This document shows, in pieces, positions 63,898 through 64,000 of a stretch of DNA of 64,000 nucleotides. Where the stretch lies: positions 1 to 64,000 of the forward strand of contig JBFWLB010000003.1 of the NCBI GenBank assembly GCA_050252335.1. The letters are read 5' to 3'. The DNA is from Berkiella_A sp050252335 (lineage in GTDB: Bacteria > Pseudomonadota > Gammaproteobacteria > Berkiellales > Berkiellaceae). The notes below the pieces were generated by a model. It did not search any database. It was not told where the DNA came from and worked only from the letters and a program-made list of their open reading frames with translations. A program made the translations under genes and the position numbers. Each line of letters starts with the position of its first letter. Positions within the stretch are counted from its first letter, which is position 1.

Positions 63898-64000
63898 TTG
63901 CCCCCCGTGAACTGTGTACGTGGATCAAAAGCATCTCTTAATGCGTCAGAAAAGATATTGGCAGATAAAACTAAGATAAACATAAAGATAAAAGCAGAGC
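63894..64000 (-). CDS. C-terminus of a DppC/OppC-type permease (runs off the window)
   Basis: The minus-strand frame entering from the right edge encodes ALIFIFMFILVLSANIFSDALRDAFDPRT and ends at TGA 63896-63894, overlapping the ATPase start. The final membrane helix followed by a D-A-L-R-D-x-x-D-P-R tail is characteristic of dipeptide/oligopeptide permease subunit C, consistent with the fused ATPase next to it. Confidence 0.9.
   Translation of the reverse strand, partial: SAFIFMFILVLSANIFSDALRDAFDPRTQFTGGK

Overview
The window reads as chromosomal DNA of an AT-rich gammaproteobacterium. Its operon orders (lepA-lepB-DUF4845-rnc-era-recO-pdxJ-acpS, sdhE-ygfX, rpoE-rseA-degP, prfB-lysS, guaBA) are gammaproteobacterial. 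Large, acidic, coiled-coil-rich proteins without recognisable bacterial functions, one with a eukaryotic-type protein kinase domain, suggest an intracellular member of Legionellales (Coxiella/Legionella/Berkiella-like). This placement is an inference from gene content only.

Layout. 1-2.3 kb: remnant reading frame, a sodium:neurotransmitter-symporter-type transporter and a small exported protein. 2.4-5.8 kb: a proline-rich acidic protein, kynureninase and a small lipoprotein. 6.0-9.9 kb: a PF04392-type binding protein translationally coupled to a BarA/LetS-type hybrid histidine kinase. 10.3-19 kb: a 599-aa unknown, then the leftward lepA-to-acpS operon. 19.2-24.7 kb: a 1809-aa kinase-domain protein. 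24.7-28.1 kb: envelope-stress operon (rpoE, rseA, degP) plus sdhE/ygfX. 28.4-31.1 kb: DUF924 protein, ygfZ and an HDOD protein. 31.1-40.5 kb: lysS, prfB with its +1 frameshift site, recJ, a COG4255-like protein, thrC, hom and an alanine-type aminotransferase. 41-47.4 kb: an Mth938-like protein and two divergent coiled-coil proteins (384 and 1573 aa). 47.6-59 kb: cytochrome b561, malic enzyme, purL, tadA, guaA, guaB, xseA. 59.2-64 kb: a decayed DUF2235 gene, a REP-associated tyrosine transposase (RAYT) and a double-ATPase peptide ABC transporter gene with the end of its permease.

Housekeeping themes are purine synthesis (purL, guaA, guaB), threonine synthesis (hom, thrC), translation (lepA, prfB, lysS, era, rnc, tadA), DNA repair (recO, recJ, xseA) and stress signalling (rpoE system, BarA-like kinase). 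Intergenic DNA is rich in short palindromic repeats of several families; one family resembles the flanks of the RAYT gene.

The observations I consider most worth checking are: (i) a two-copy structured element (40807-40961 and 59078-59202) whose inner core is conserved while its outer stem changes sequence but still pairs, with G-U pairs pointing to a plus-strand RNA, and with a possible alternative pairing in the first copy; (ii) a proline-rich/WH2-like/acidic-Trp protein resembling actin nucleation promoters; (iii) a possible degenerate YopJ-like protein; (iv) an rseA whose membrane segment lies in another frame; (v) recO that seems to need a CTG start; (vi) a prfB leader that may hide its ribosome binding site.
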